Assembly: GCA_036274645.1 (NCBI GenBank)
Contig: DASUFH010000155.1
Coordinates: 1 to 33,927, forward strand
Reading direction: 5' to 3'
Length of the DNA stretch: 33,927 nt
From: DASUFH01 sp036274645
GTDB taxonomy: Bacteria > Acidobacteriota > Terriglobia > 20CM-2-55-15
Shown here: positions 1-8,154 of the stretch, piece by piece
Numbering within the stretch: position 1 is the stretch's first letter
Layout: each line of letters starts with the position of its first letter
The notes under the pieces: generated by a model
Told to the model about the DNA's origin: nothing
The model's input: the letters and a program-made list of their open reading frames with translations, nothing else
The model's database searches: none
Translations under genes and position numbers: made by a program

Positions 1-3000
1 CTCGACATCGCCTGCGGGGAGGGTTATGGAAGTTACATTCTCGCGACGGCTGCGCGCTCGGTCGTTGGAGTCGACATCGATCCGCGCTGCATTCAGCACG
101 CCACCCGTCACTACAGCAGCGCTTTAACGAGATTTGTCCTCGGCGCGTGCGACTCCATACCGCTGGAGAACGACTCCGTGGATGTCGTGGTCAGCTTTGA
201 GACCATCGAACATCACGACAGGCATGCCGAGATGCTCGATGAGGTCAAGCGCGTCCTGCGGCCGGACGGCATACTGATCATTTCCAGCCCCGACAAGCGT
301 GAATACAATGAATCTCTCCCGGGCGCCAATCCCTTCCACGTAAAAGAACTCGACCTTGACGAATTCATCCACCTGCTTCGCGCGCGGTTTCGTGAGGTTG
401 CCTGTTACGGGCAGCGCATTCACTACGGTTCGGTGGTGGCGCCGATCGGGTCCGCCCTGGAGCCGTATCCCTGGATGACGTTTGGAGGCAACGCCGAATA
501 CATCAGCGCGACGCCCGGAACGGAGCGGCCGATGTATTGCATTGCCGTGGCGACCGACGCTTCGCTCGTCCAGTTGCCGTGCGGAATCTTTCCCGATCCG
601 GAATCGGTGCTGCGGCGAGATAGAGACATCATTGCGTGGCGGGACGCGTTCGAGTCGGTCGCTCAATTCAGCCAACTGAGTGAAGCCGATCGCAATCGCC
701 TCGCGCCAGGCGGGACTCCTGAAGCATTGCTGCCGGACAGCAATACCGGTCTGGGAAGTCCCTGGCTGGCGCTGGGCCGCGACCTGCGCTTCCTGAAGGA
801 CCGATTTGGCCAGTGGAGCGCCGACATGGCCGTGGAACAGAAATCCGCCATTGAGGCGCAGGCGGGTGAACTCCGCCTTTTGAAGAACCGCCTGGATGGG
901 TGGAATGCGGCAATGGCGCTTGCGGAGGAACAGAAAGCCGCAATCGAAGCGCAGTCCGACGAGCTCCGCCTCCTGAAAGACCGACTGGACCAGTGGAGCG
1001 CCACAATGGCTGCGGAGCAGAAGGCCGCGCTTGAAGCGCACGCTGCTGAAATCCACTTCCTGAAGGACCGATTTGATCAGTGGAGCGCCACGATGATTGC
1101 GGAGCAGAAGGCCGCTCTTGAGACGCAGGCGGGTGAACTCCGCTTTATGAAGGCCGGATTGGAGCAGTGGGCCGCTGCAATGGTCGCCGAGCATAAAGCC
1201 GCGCTTGAAGCGCCGGCTCGTGATATCCGTTTCCTGAAAAACAAGTTTGACCAATGGAACGCCGCGATGACGGTTGCGGAGGAACGGAAGGCCGCAATTG
1301 AAGCCTACCGTGAACGCCAGTGGACCTATTCGGCCGAGATCAAGCGTTGGCGCGAAGCGTATGACAAAGGAACGGACGTTGCCAGGGAACTGGACGAAAC
1401 AATTCGTCAGCATCAGATCACGATCGGCGCCCAGGAACAGACGATTGAAAACCTGAAGGCAAGACTCTCTCAAAGTGAACAAGCCGTGGCGGACCTGAGC
1501 GCTCACCTTTCCCGGTCCGAAGGAGGCGTCGCGGAATTGCGGGCGCTTATCCATGGAGTTTCGACGTCTGCTTCATGGCGTCTGACAGCGCCGCTTCGAT
1601 GGACAAAGAGAGTGGCGTCTCAGTTGGATGCGCTTCCCCGCTGGGCGGCCGGCCAATCGGGCCGCTTGCCGCCGGCGGATCCGGAGGCGCCTCTGGACGA
1701 CGACCGAAGCGCTCCCCAGGAACCCCATTCAGAACACGAAGGCAGCGTGTTCGCGGATACGCCGATTTCAGCAAATGGCTCCAGCTCGCATGGCAATGCG
1801 GAATTTCCACCGCCAACAGAACCTGCCCCGGCTGGTTCGTTGCCGCCGGCCGGCATTGCATTTGAGCCGGTTGACGATCCGCTCGTCTCCATCATTGTCG
1901 CCGGATACAACAAGGCGGAATACAGCCTGGCCTGTCTGGCTTCCATTCATGCCCACCTGCCTGCCAGTCCGTTTGAGGTCATTTTTGTCGATGACGGATC
2001 CACCGACGAGACGGAACGTCTGATCGGGCCAATCTCCGGTTTGCGCTATCTGAGGAATCCGGCCAATATCGGTTTCCTTCGCTCGGCCAACCGCGGCGCC
2101 TCGGTGGCCCGCGGGAAGTACCTGCACTTTTTGAACAACGACACGGAAATCCGGTCCGGCGCCGTGGACCGCCTCGTCGATGCTTTTCGCCGGGGGGCGA
2201 ACATCGCCATGGTCGGGTCCAAGCTGGTCTATCCTTCGGGCCACCTTCAGGAGGCCGGTGCCATTCTCAATGCCGACGGCAGCGCTGAACTCGTAGGACT
2301 CGGCGGATCCCCCGACAGTGAGCCCTACAATTTCCTCCGTGAAGTGGAGTACTGTTCCGGCGCCAGTCTGATGATTGATCGGGCCTGGTTCGAAGCGCTG
2401 GGAGGTTTTGACAGCGCCTACGCTCCGGCCTATTTCGAGGATGCGGATCTTGCGCTCCGGGCCCGAGAGCGCAATGGCCGGATCCTGTATCAGCCGGAGT
2501 CGCTGGTATTTCACCACCTCAGCGTGACGACGAATACCTATGGGAATGGCAAGCTGGCGCTTATCGACAAGAACAAGTCGTTGTTTCTCGAGCGATGGCA
2601 AAACGTTCTCAATGAAAACAACCACGTCCGCCTGATTGCTTTTTACCTCCCGCAGTTTCATCGCATTCCCGAAAATGATCAGTGGTGGGGCGAGGGATTC
2701 ACCGAATGGGTCAGCGTGAGAACCGGTCAACCAAACTTCGAAGGGCACTATCAACCTCATGTCCCCGACAGTTTGGGCTACTACGATCTTCGTTCCGCGG
2801 AGGCCCGCGCCGCTCAGGCCCAACTGGCGCGTGAACATGCGATCTTCGGATTCTGTTATTACCACTACTGGTTTAACGGAAGACAGGTTCTGCAGGCGCC
2901 GCTGGCCGATGTTCTCAAGAGCAAAGAGCCGCAGTTTCCATTCTGTGTCTGCTGGGCGAACGAAACCTGGTCACGCCGGTGGGACGGTCAGGATAACGAA

Positions 3001-3720
3001 GTCCTGATCGAGCAGACGTATTCGCCCGAAGACGACATTGCGTTCATCAGGGCCTTGTTTCCATACTTTGCCGACCCGCGCTACATACGAGTGAACGGCC
3101 GTCCCCTGCTGCTCGTGTATCGCGTGGAGAAACTGCCCAATCCGGCGTGTACGGCGGAACGCTGGCGGCAGGAATGTCTGAAGGCCGGACTGCCTGAGCC
3201 CTATCTGGTTCGCGTATGCAGTTTTCAGGCAATCTGGGACAGCGTTCCGCCCTCAACCTATGGATTTGACGCCGCTGTCGAGTTCCCGCCACACGGACTG
3301 GCGGAAGTCGCCGCTCACCCCGCCGGTCTCAACGAGGATTTTCGCGGCGCCCTGTTTGACTATGCCAGGACGGCCGAGCGCTTCCGGCAAACCCCGCGCC
3401 GGCCGTATCCCATGTTCAAGACGGTGATGCCGTCATGGGATAACACGGCGCGACGTAAGAATCATTCGCACATCTTCGTGAACAGCGATCCGCGAACATA
3501 TGAAAACTGGCTTCGCGAGGTCATCCACGATACCCGCAGGTTTGCCGTGGGCGACGAGCGGATGGTCTTTATCAACGCCTGGAATGAGTGGGGGGAAGGC
3601 AACCATCTCGAGCCGGATGTCCGCTATGGGACAGCCTATCTGGAGTCGACGAAGCGGGCGTGGGAAGATGCCTGCGGGTTGAAGGCTCAAGGGACTCTGT
3701 TTAAACGGCAGACGCGCTAA
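1..3720 (+). CDS. Multidomain surface-glycan enzyme: methyltransferase - coiled-coil repeats - GT2 - WbsX-like (5' partial)
   Basis: The frame is open from base 1, so the start lies outside the window; 1239 residues are visible. Residues 1-10 read LDIACGEGYG, the SAM-binding motif I of class I methyltransferases, and that domain runs to about residue 180. Residues 262-440 form six tandem coiled-coil units of 29-31 residues, followed by more heptad-rich sequence and a Pro/Ser-rich linker. A GT2 (GT-A fold) domain starts near 626, with DDGSTDET near 664, an NNDTE acidic motif and YFEDADLALR. From about 877 a WbsX-type domain starts with FYLPQFHRIPENDQWW and has INAWNEWGEGNHLEPD near its end. 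Such fusions modify and extend cell-surface polysaccharides, the coil acting as spacer or oligomeriser (family knowledge). Substrates are unknown. The neighbouring GT9 and SGWA-methyltransferase genes support a surface-glycan role. The antisense frame over the repeat is a shadow. Confidence 0.9.
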   Translation, partial: LDIACGEGYGSYILATAARSVVGVDIDPRCIQHATRHYSSALTRFVLGACDSIPLENDSVDVVVSFETIEHHDRHAEMLDEVKRVLRPDGILIISSPDKREYNESLPGANPFHVKELDLDEFIHLLRARFREVACYGQRIHYGSVVAPIGSALEPYPWMTFGGNAEYISATPGTERPMYCIAVATDASLVQLPCGIFPDPESVLRRDRDIIAWRDAFESVAQFSQLSEADRNRLAPGGTPEALLPDSNTGLGSPWLALGRDLRFLKDRFGQWSADMAVEQKSAIEAQAGELRLLKNRLDGWNAAMALAEEQKAAIEAQSDELRLLKDRLDQWSATMAAEQKAALEAHAAEIHFLKDRFDQWSATMIAEQKAALETQAGELRFMKAGLEQWAAAMVAEHKAALEAPARDIRFLKNKFDQWNAAMTVAEERKAAIEAYRERQWTYSAEIKRWREAYDKGTDVARELDETIRQHQITIGAQEQTIENLKARLSQSEQAVADLSAHLSRSEGGVAELRALIHGVSTSASWRLTAPLRWTKRVASQLDALPRWAAGQSGRLPPADPEAPLDDDRSAPQEPHSEHEGSVFADTPISANGSSSHGNAEFPPPTEPAPAGSLPPAGIAFEPVDDPLVSIIVAGYNKAEYSLACLASIHAHLPASPFEVIFVDDGSTDETERLIGPISGLRYLRNPANIGFLRSANRGASVARGKYLHFLNNDTEIRSGAVDRLVDAFRRGANIAMVGSKLVYPSGHLQEAGAILNADGSAELVGLGGSPDSEPYNFLREVEYCSGASLMIDRAWFEALGGFDSAYAPAYFEDADLALRARERNGRILYQPESLVFHHLSVTTNTYGNGKLALIDKNKSLFLERWQNVLNENNHVRLIAFYLPQFHRIPENDQWWGEGFTEWVSVRTGQPNFEGHYQPHVPDSLGYYDLRSAEARAAQAQLAREHAIFGFCYYHYWFNGRQVLQAPLADVLKSKEPQFPFCVCWANETWSRRWDGQDNEVLIEQTYSPEDDIAFIRALFPYFADPRYIRVNGRPLLLVYRVEKLPNPACTAERWRQECLKAGLPEPYLVRVCSFQAIWDSVPPSTYGFDAAVEFPPHGLAEVAAHPAGLNEDFRGALFDYARTAERFRQTPRRPYPMFKTVMPSWDNTARRKNHSHIFVNSDPRTYENWLREVIHDTRRFAVGDERMVFINAWNEWGEGNHLEPDVRYGTAYLESTKRAWEDACGLKAQGTLFKRQTR
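784..1314 (+). repeat. Six in-frame coiled-coil repeat units within the first gene
   Basis: Units start at 784, 871, 964, 1051, 1138 and 1225; five are 87 bp (29 residues) and the second is 93 bp (31 residues). Each begins with (L/I)-(R/H)-(F/L)-(L/M)-K and carries an invariant Trp at unit position 11 followed by (S/N/A)A-x-M. Each then has an E-x-K-(A/S)A-(I/L)E-A run. Nucleotide identity between units is high, so this is a recently amplified protein repeat rather than a separate element. Confidence 0.85.
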
Positions 3721-3745
3721 GCCAGCCCGCAGGAACAGACGTTCT

Positions 3746-4804
3746 TCACTTGAGGCGGACCGTCATTCGGCCGATGGCCCCCGAGATCAACTGGTTGCCG
3801 GGACGAACCCCACCACCGAAATAGACCGTATAGGTTCCGTCAGGATTGGGCGCCTGGCGGCTGAAGTCCGGATCGATCATCATGTTGGCAAACCAGGCCT
3901 GGCGTCGATCTTGAGGGACGATCGAATCGGTGGTGGATTGACGTGTCCAGCGAATGCCATCGGCCGATGACGCCCAGCCAAGGGACCGAAACCCGGTGTT
4001 GGTGTCGCCGACATAGAGCATGTACCACCACGGACCGGTATTTATGACCGCCGGCTCTCCTTGAATGTTCTCGTCAAAGTAGCCAGGGCGGCCCTGGTTA
4101 ATCAGCGGTCCCGCCTTCCGAACCCAGTGAATTCCATCCCTGGATGTGGCCAGGCCGATCAACACCTTGAACGCCCCTCGCGGGACCCCGGTGTAAAACA
4201 TGTAAAGAGAATCGCCAACAGTGATCACGTAGGGATCCGCGACCTGGGTTTCGTCGAAGGCGCCGGCGACGCCGCTGGGAGCGAAGACCTCGCCAGGCGA
4301 TGTTTCCCACGTGATCCCGTCGCGCGACGTTGCCAGCCAAATGGACACATCGCCGTTTGAGTCGCTCCGGTTGCGTTCGTACAGATGATAAATCTGCCCG
4401 CTCAAAACGGTGGAGCTGCCATTCGCCGCGATGGGGTACCGGACGGTTTCGGAGAGGGGCGGTGAAACCAGGAACGGCGATCCCTTTCTGGTCCAGGTCG
4501 AGCCGTTGTCCCGGGAGACGGCGGTACCGGTGCTCCAGAGTCCATGGGAATAGCCGGAGTAATGGTTCAGCAGGCTGCCGCCAAACTCCAGGACCGAAGG
4601 ATTGAGCACATCGGTGTCATCCCAGGTTCCGGGGGCGCCGGGTTTCATGACGGGGAAGGCATCGATGGACACAATGGAAACGCCTGGCGTCGGCCACGGA
4701 CCGGAGGGCGCCACGGAAACCGGCGGCGTTGGTGACGTCGACTGACAGGCGGTCACGAAGATCAGGAACGCAAGTCCTGAAAATAGGAAGTTGCCGCTCT
4801 TCAT
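3746..4804 (-). CDS. Lipoprotein with five-bladed beta-propeller (glycosidase-like) fold
   Basis: The 352-residue product starts with a lipoprotein signal whose lipobox is VTAC, lipidated Cys at residue 20, followed by a Pro/Thr/Ser-rich linker. The body repeats blade-like units such as LATSRDGITW, LATSRDGIHW and WASSADGIRW, together with DETQVADPYV and NIQGEPAVI. This pattern is typical of five-bladed beta-propeller glycoside hydrolases (GH43/GH32/GH130-like superfamily). It is probably anchored on the cell envelope and acts on, or binds, a carbohydrate. I cannot assign a GH family or confirm catalytic acids. It lies opposite to its neighbours, inside the glycan locus, and its 3' end faces the first gene. 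A TATAAT box six bases before the ATG, with no Shine-Dalgarno, suggests a leaderless mRNA. Confidence 0.75.
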   Translation of the reverse strand: MKSGNFLFSGLAFLIFVTACQSTSPTPPVSVAPSGPWPTPGVSIVSIDAFPVMKPGAPGTWDDTDVLNPSVLEFGGSLLNHYSGYSHGLWSTGTAVSRDNGSTWTRKGSPFLVSPPLSETVRYPIAANGSSTVLSGQIYHLYERNRSDSNGDVSIWLATSRDGITWETSPGEVFAPSGVAGAFDETQVADPYVITVGDSLYMFYTGVPRGAFKVLIGLATSRDGIHWVRKAGPLINQGRPGYFDENIQGEPAVINTGPWWYMLYVGDTNTGFRSLGWASSADGIRWTRQSTTDSIVPQDRRQAWFANMMIDPDFSRQAPNPDGTYTVYFGGGVRPGNQLISGAIGRMTVRLK

Positions 4805-4810
4805 CGCCGC

Positions 4811-4816
4811 ATTATA
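4811..4816 (-). promoter_or_regulatory. Possible -10 box of the beta-propeller lipoprotein gene
   Basis: On the minus strand this reads TATAAT. It ends six bases before the ATG at 4804, so the usual transcription start would fall at or next to the start codon. There is no purine-rich ribosome site between the two. The -35 region 17 bases upstream is not convincing. Confidence 0.35.
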
Positions 4817-4862
4817 TTCTTCCGTGCCGACGCCTACGATGGATGAATAACCTGCCGCCGGC

Positions 4863-6095
4863 GTGGATATGCTAGAGATTTATATCGATGAGCCTCACAC
4901 GCAGTCCGTCTCGTCCATCAGCGGATGGCTGGAAGTAAGCGGTTGGGCCGCCGGCACAGAGCCCGTTGAGAAAGTCACTCTGCGAGTGGCCGAGGGCGAA
5001 GCCGTCCGGGCGCGCTATGGAGGCTTTCGACTCGATGTCGGCGCCGCCCGTCCAAAGTATGTGAACGGCAGTTACTCGGGCTTCTCCGGTCACATTCGCA
5101 TCCCGCCTTTGACGCGCGGCGTATCGCTTGAAGCTTCAGCCTTCAGTTTGGGCGGCGTGCGCGCGAGCGCCACGAAAGTAATAGACGTGGACGCCGGAAC
5201 GGATCTGGAGCTTCTGCCGGATCCCTCTCTGTGTCCCGGATGTGCCCGTTCCGGGAACGGTCTTCAGACACGTTTTCAGCGCGGTCCGTATGGTCTCCAC
5301 AAATGTGGAAATTGCGGGCTGGGTTTCGTGTCGCCCATGCCGTCTCCCGCCATCCTGAAAGCCTATTACGATAACGAATACTGGCGCGCCGCAGCCCAGC
5401 TCCCGCAGGGTGATCACGAACATCACGATACCGCCTTTATCGCGGACCTGCTGCGCATCTACCATCCCGCTCCCCGACGGGTACTGGAGATTGGGTGCGG
5501 GCCTGGAACTCTCCTGGCGGGATTGAAACGCCGGGGATTCGAAGTGATGGGGCAGGACTACAGCAGCGAGGCCGCTCGCCTGGCCGAAAAGATTTTTGGG
5601 ATTCAGGTTCGCGTTGCAGCTATCCGCGATCTGCCCAACTGGTCATGTGACGCTATCGTGCTGCGTCATGTGATTGAACACTCGCCAACCGCCTGGCAGG
5701 ATCTTCTCGATGCCGCGGCCATGCTTGGCCCGAAAGGGCTCCTCCTTGTTGTTACTCCCAATTTGGATTCCCTTGTGGCCGAGTTCATCGGCGCGAGCTG
5801 GGAATGGTTTGTGCCTCCGGCGCACTTGTTTTATTTTTCGCCGCGCAGCCTGTCGGCATTTGCCGCTCAAGCCGGACTTGCGATATGCCAGATGACCACC
5901 CGCCGCGGAGACGGCGCGCCATATGCGCCCACACTTTCAGCGTGGTCGGACTATGAGGGTTCCCGAATCAGTGAATGGGAATCCCGGAGGCTTCAGCAGG
6001 CGATCGCGCTGCTTGGGCAAAGCCCCAATTCCGAATTACTGATCGGCGCTCTTGGACTCGGCAGCGAGGTCGTTGCCGTTCTGTCCCGCCCGTGA
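4863..6095 (+). CDS. SAM-dependent methyltransferase with N-terminal SGWA-type domain and zinc knuckle
   Basis: The protein has 410 residues from a GTG start; an ATG two codons on is also possible, and neither has a clear ribosome site. Residues 10-110 form a beta-rich module with VSGWA (25-29), ARPKY (62-66) and YSGF (71-74). Cys124/Cys127 (CPGC) and Cys148/Cys151 (CGNC) look like a zinc ribbon, as often found ahead of methyltransferases in glycan clusters. The class I methyltransferase core starts at VLEIGCGPG (207-215) and continues through VLRHVIEHSP and LLLVVTPN. It probably methylates a sugar or sugar intermediate; the acceptor is unknown. The stop is one base before the ATG of the GT9 gene, so the two are almost certainly cotranscribed and share the SGWA-type module. 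Confidence 0.82.
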   Translation: MDMLEIYIDEPHTQSVSSISGWLEVSGWAAGTEPVEKVTLRVAEGEAVRARYGGFRLDVGAARPKYVNGSYSGFSGHIRIPPLTRGVSLEASAFSLGGVRASATKVIDVDAGTDLELLPDPSLCPGCARSGNGLQTRFQRGPYGLHKCGNCGLGFVSPMPSPAILKAYYDNEYWRAAAQLPQGDHEHHDTAFIADLLRIYHPAPRRVLEIGCGPGTLLAGLKRRGFEVMGQDYSSEAARLAEKIFGIQVRVAAIRDLPNWSCDAIVLRHVIEHSPTAWQDLLDAAAMLGPKGLLLVVTPNLDSLVAEFIGASWEWFVPPAHLFYFSPRSLSAFAAQAGLAICQMTTRRGDGAPYAPTLSAWSDYEGSRISEWESRRLQQAIALLGQSPNSELLIGALGLGSEVVAVLSRP

Positions 6096-6096
6096 C

Positions 6097-7521
6097 ATGA
6101 GTTTGCGCCTGCGCTTGCGATTGTTGCGCGCCCTGGCCAGAGCGTCTGGCCGTACTCCATACGCAATAATCCTGTTGGAGCGATTGGGGGATATCGTGGC
6201 GTGCGGCCCCGTCGCAAGCGAGATCAAACGCCGCGATCGCAATGCGTGGGTCCTGTGGATTTGCCGCCCTCAGTATCGGCAGCTTGTTCGCGCAATCCCC
6301 GGAGTCGATTCTGCCCTGGATGCGGATACGCTCGATGAAGTCGCTTCTTCTCTGACGGAACTCCGCCGGTGGCAGGTTGTGGACATGACCCTGCGCGGGA
6401 AGAAGAACTCTGCGGACTCCGGCGAATGGGCCAAAGCGACGGGGGATCCGGCTGTAACCGTTGATTCCTATTATTCGTTCGGCCCACTTCTTCCCGCCTT
6501 GTCGCGCGGCGCGGGGTTCAGTGTCTCGGATAGCTTGCCCCGCTTGAATTTGTCGAATCGGGATCGACAATTCGTCGATGCCCTCAACCTTCCAGCGGCA
6601 TTTATCGCGATCCACTGTGTTTCCGATGAGGCAGCGAGAAACTGGACGCCCGGCGGGTGGCAGGCATTGGTCGATCACCTGATCCGCCATGATCAGCATG
6701 TGGTCGAAATCGGCCACAGAAAGTCCGGCCTGTTCGACGATCACCCGGGCGTTCACGATATGACCGGCCGAACGCCGGTTCTCGCAACCGCTGAACTGCT
6801 TCGCCGCGCCAGACTCTTTATCGGGATTGACAGTGGGCCGGCGCATCTGGCCAACGCGGTCGGCACGCCCGGCCTGATTCTCCTGGGCCGGTATCGAATC
6901 TTTCAACGATACGTTCCCTATACAGGGCTGTACGGCGATGGAGTCCGCGCGCTGATACTGCAGCATCATGAAGAGTGCGAATTCACGCCGGTTCATGTGG
7001 TCCTGGAGGCGCTGAAAGAAGTTCTTGAGGGTATCGCTCGCGGGAATGAGGGGGGCTTCGGGATTCGAACCCTTCCCGGGCCGCGGTTGCATCCCGCTCC
7101 ATCTCCCGGCGATGAGGTCACGATCGCGCCAACCGACATGGCGGGGCACTGCGATTCAACGGACGTGATCGATGGACAGTTTCGCGTGAGCGGCTGGGCC
7201 GCTTTTGTGGACCAGACCCGCTCGCCTGACAACCTCTTGTTGGTCGAGTCACTCGATGGGAATCGATTTCGTGTGATTCGATCCTTTCCATTTTCCAGGC
7301 TGGAACGTCCGGACGTAGCCACGCATTTCAATAATGCGCGCCTGGCGTACACCGGTTGGGCCCTCCGGATTCCGTGCGAGTTGCTCAGCGGCGGGCGGAA
7401 GTCTCTTGTGGCTCATGACGCGCATCTGAATCGTTTCGCCGCGCTGACGCGTTTGAGCGGAGAATGGCCGGCCGAACAGCAGCCGTCGGTGGACGCCAAA
7501 ACAGCCACCAGAGTGGGCTAG
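6097..7521 (+). CDS. GT9-family (heptosyltransferase-like) glycosyltransferase with C-terminal SGWA-type domain
   Basis: I chose the ATG at 6097, one base after the previous stop, rather than the in-frame ATG at 6052 inside the upstream gene; the product is 474 residues. The N-terminal half has IILLERLGDIVACGP (24-38), and the C-terminal half has AIHCVSDEAARNWTPGGW and the GT9 hallmark IDSGPAHLANAVGTP (244-258). GT9 enzymes transfer heptose or related sugars to lipopolysaccharide core in the cytoplasm; the actual sugar here is unknown. Residues 355-450 are an added module with VSGWA (364-368), ERPDVATHF (403-411) and TGWALRIP. This resembles the N-terminal module of the preceding methyltransferase. 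A C-terminal extension of this kind is not part of the standard GT9 fold. Confidence 0.82.
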   Translation: MSLRLRLRLLRALARASGRTPYAIILLERLGDIVACGPVASEIKRRDRNAWVLWICRPQYRQLVRAIPGVDSALDADTLDEVASSLTELRRWQVVDMTLRGKKNSADSGEWAKATGDPAVTVDSYYSFGPLLPALSRGAGFSVSDSLPRLNLSNRDRQFVDALNLPAAFIAIHCVSDEAARNWTPGGWQALVDHLIRHDQHVVEIGHRKSGLFDDHPGVHDMTGRTPVLATAELLRRARLFIGIDSGPAHLANAVGTPGLILLGRYRIFQRYVPYTGLYGDGVRALILQHHEECEFTPVHVVLEALKEVLEGIARGNEGGFGIRTLPGPRLHPAPSPGDEVTIAPTDMAGHCDSTDVIDGQFRVSGWAAFVDQTRSPDNLLLVESLDGNRFRVIRSFPFSRLERPDVATHFNNARLAYTGWALRIPCELLSGGRKSLVAHDAHLNRFAALTRLSGEWPAEQQPSVDAKTATRVG

Positions 7522-7557
7522 TCGCAGGCCCGGGGAAGACGACCGCGGGAATGACGA

Positions 7558-7563
7558 TATAAT
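7558..7563 (+). promoter_or_regulatory. Candidate -10 box upstream of the DUF7024-like lipoprotein gene
   Basis: An exact TATAAT lies 30 bases before the ATG at 7594, in an otherwise GC-rich gap. The -35 side is weak. It would start a transcript for the lipoprotein, nuclease-like and VWFA genes separate from the glycosyltransferase pair. Confidence 0.4.
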
Positions 7564-7593
7564 CGCTACCTTTGGGATAGTACAGACAACAAC

Positions 7594-8154
7594 ATGAATA
7601 CTTCGCGAGTCTTTGTAAGACAGATGCTTCTGGTATCTGCGATCACCGCCCTCCTCCTCCCGGGATGCGCCGAAAAGACCCCTCCGGATGTGGATGACGC
7701 CAGGAATGTCTCGGCCACGGACACAAACCCGGATCTGGAGATTGATTTTTCCAAAGAGGGATATCCTTCATTTGTGAAAGAAATTCAGGGGCTATCGATT
7801 TGGGAAGACTGGGGCGGGCGATTTACCGACGCCAATCTGGCGCCGACTGCCAGAATTCAGTTCCATGATCCGTTGCCATCCAAATTCACTCTGGTAATCA
7901 CGACAGGCGCATCGGTTCCCAACCTGAACATGCCTGTGAAGGTGCGCATTGGGGCTGTCGAAAAGGAGTTCGTTGTCCAGGAAGAGTGGAAGGCTCAAAC
8001 CTACCGGCTTCCGATAGAGCTCTCATCGTCAGCGGACGTTATTGAAATTGTTCCCCCGAATCCTCGCACGCCTTCTTCAATAGATCCCTCCAGCCCCGAC
8101 GGCCGCAAACTGGGCCTGTCGCTGAGATCCATTCGAATAGAAAAAGGGGTGTGA
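7594..8154 (+). CDS. Lipoprotein with DUF7024-like domain
   Basis: The 186-residue protein has a lipoprotein signal with lipobox LPGC (Cys25). The mature part holds the segment GLSIWEDWGGRFTDAN, then ARIQFHDPLPSKFTL, NMPVKVRIG and IEIVPPNPRTPSS, ending in GRKLGLSLRSIRIE. This order resembles the small beta-sandwich domain found at the C-terminus of phosphoglycerol transferases and some sugar translocases (DUF7024-like); that link is from memory of the family pattern. Here the domain stands alone on a lipid anchor, so a carbohydrate-binding or accessory envelope role is more likely than catalysis. The last four bases overlap the GTG of the next gene, which implies translational coupling. Confidence 0.7.
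   Translation: MNTSRVFVRQMLLVSAITALLLPGCAEKTPPDVDDARNVSATDTNPDLEIDFSKEGYPSFVKEIQGLSIWEDWGGRFTDANLAPTARIQFHDPLPSKFTLVITTGASVPNLNMPVKVRIGAVEKEFVVQEEWKAQTYRLPIELSSSADVIEIVPPNPRTPSSIDPSSPDGRKLGLSLRSIRIEKGV

Noticed and set aside
784..1314. CRISPR-like array of 87-93 bp units
   Set aside because: The units stay in frame inside one large coding sequence, have no unique spacers, and there are no cas genes.
124..1554. 476-residue minus-strand open frame across the repeat region
   Set aside because: It is the complement of the coiled-coil repeat; its own repeats merely mirror the plus-strand units, and the plus frame has clear enzyme domains.
5968..7149. 393-residue minus-strand frame
   Set aside because: Shadow of the GT9 gene, which carries recognisable GT9 motifs in the plus frame.
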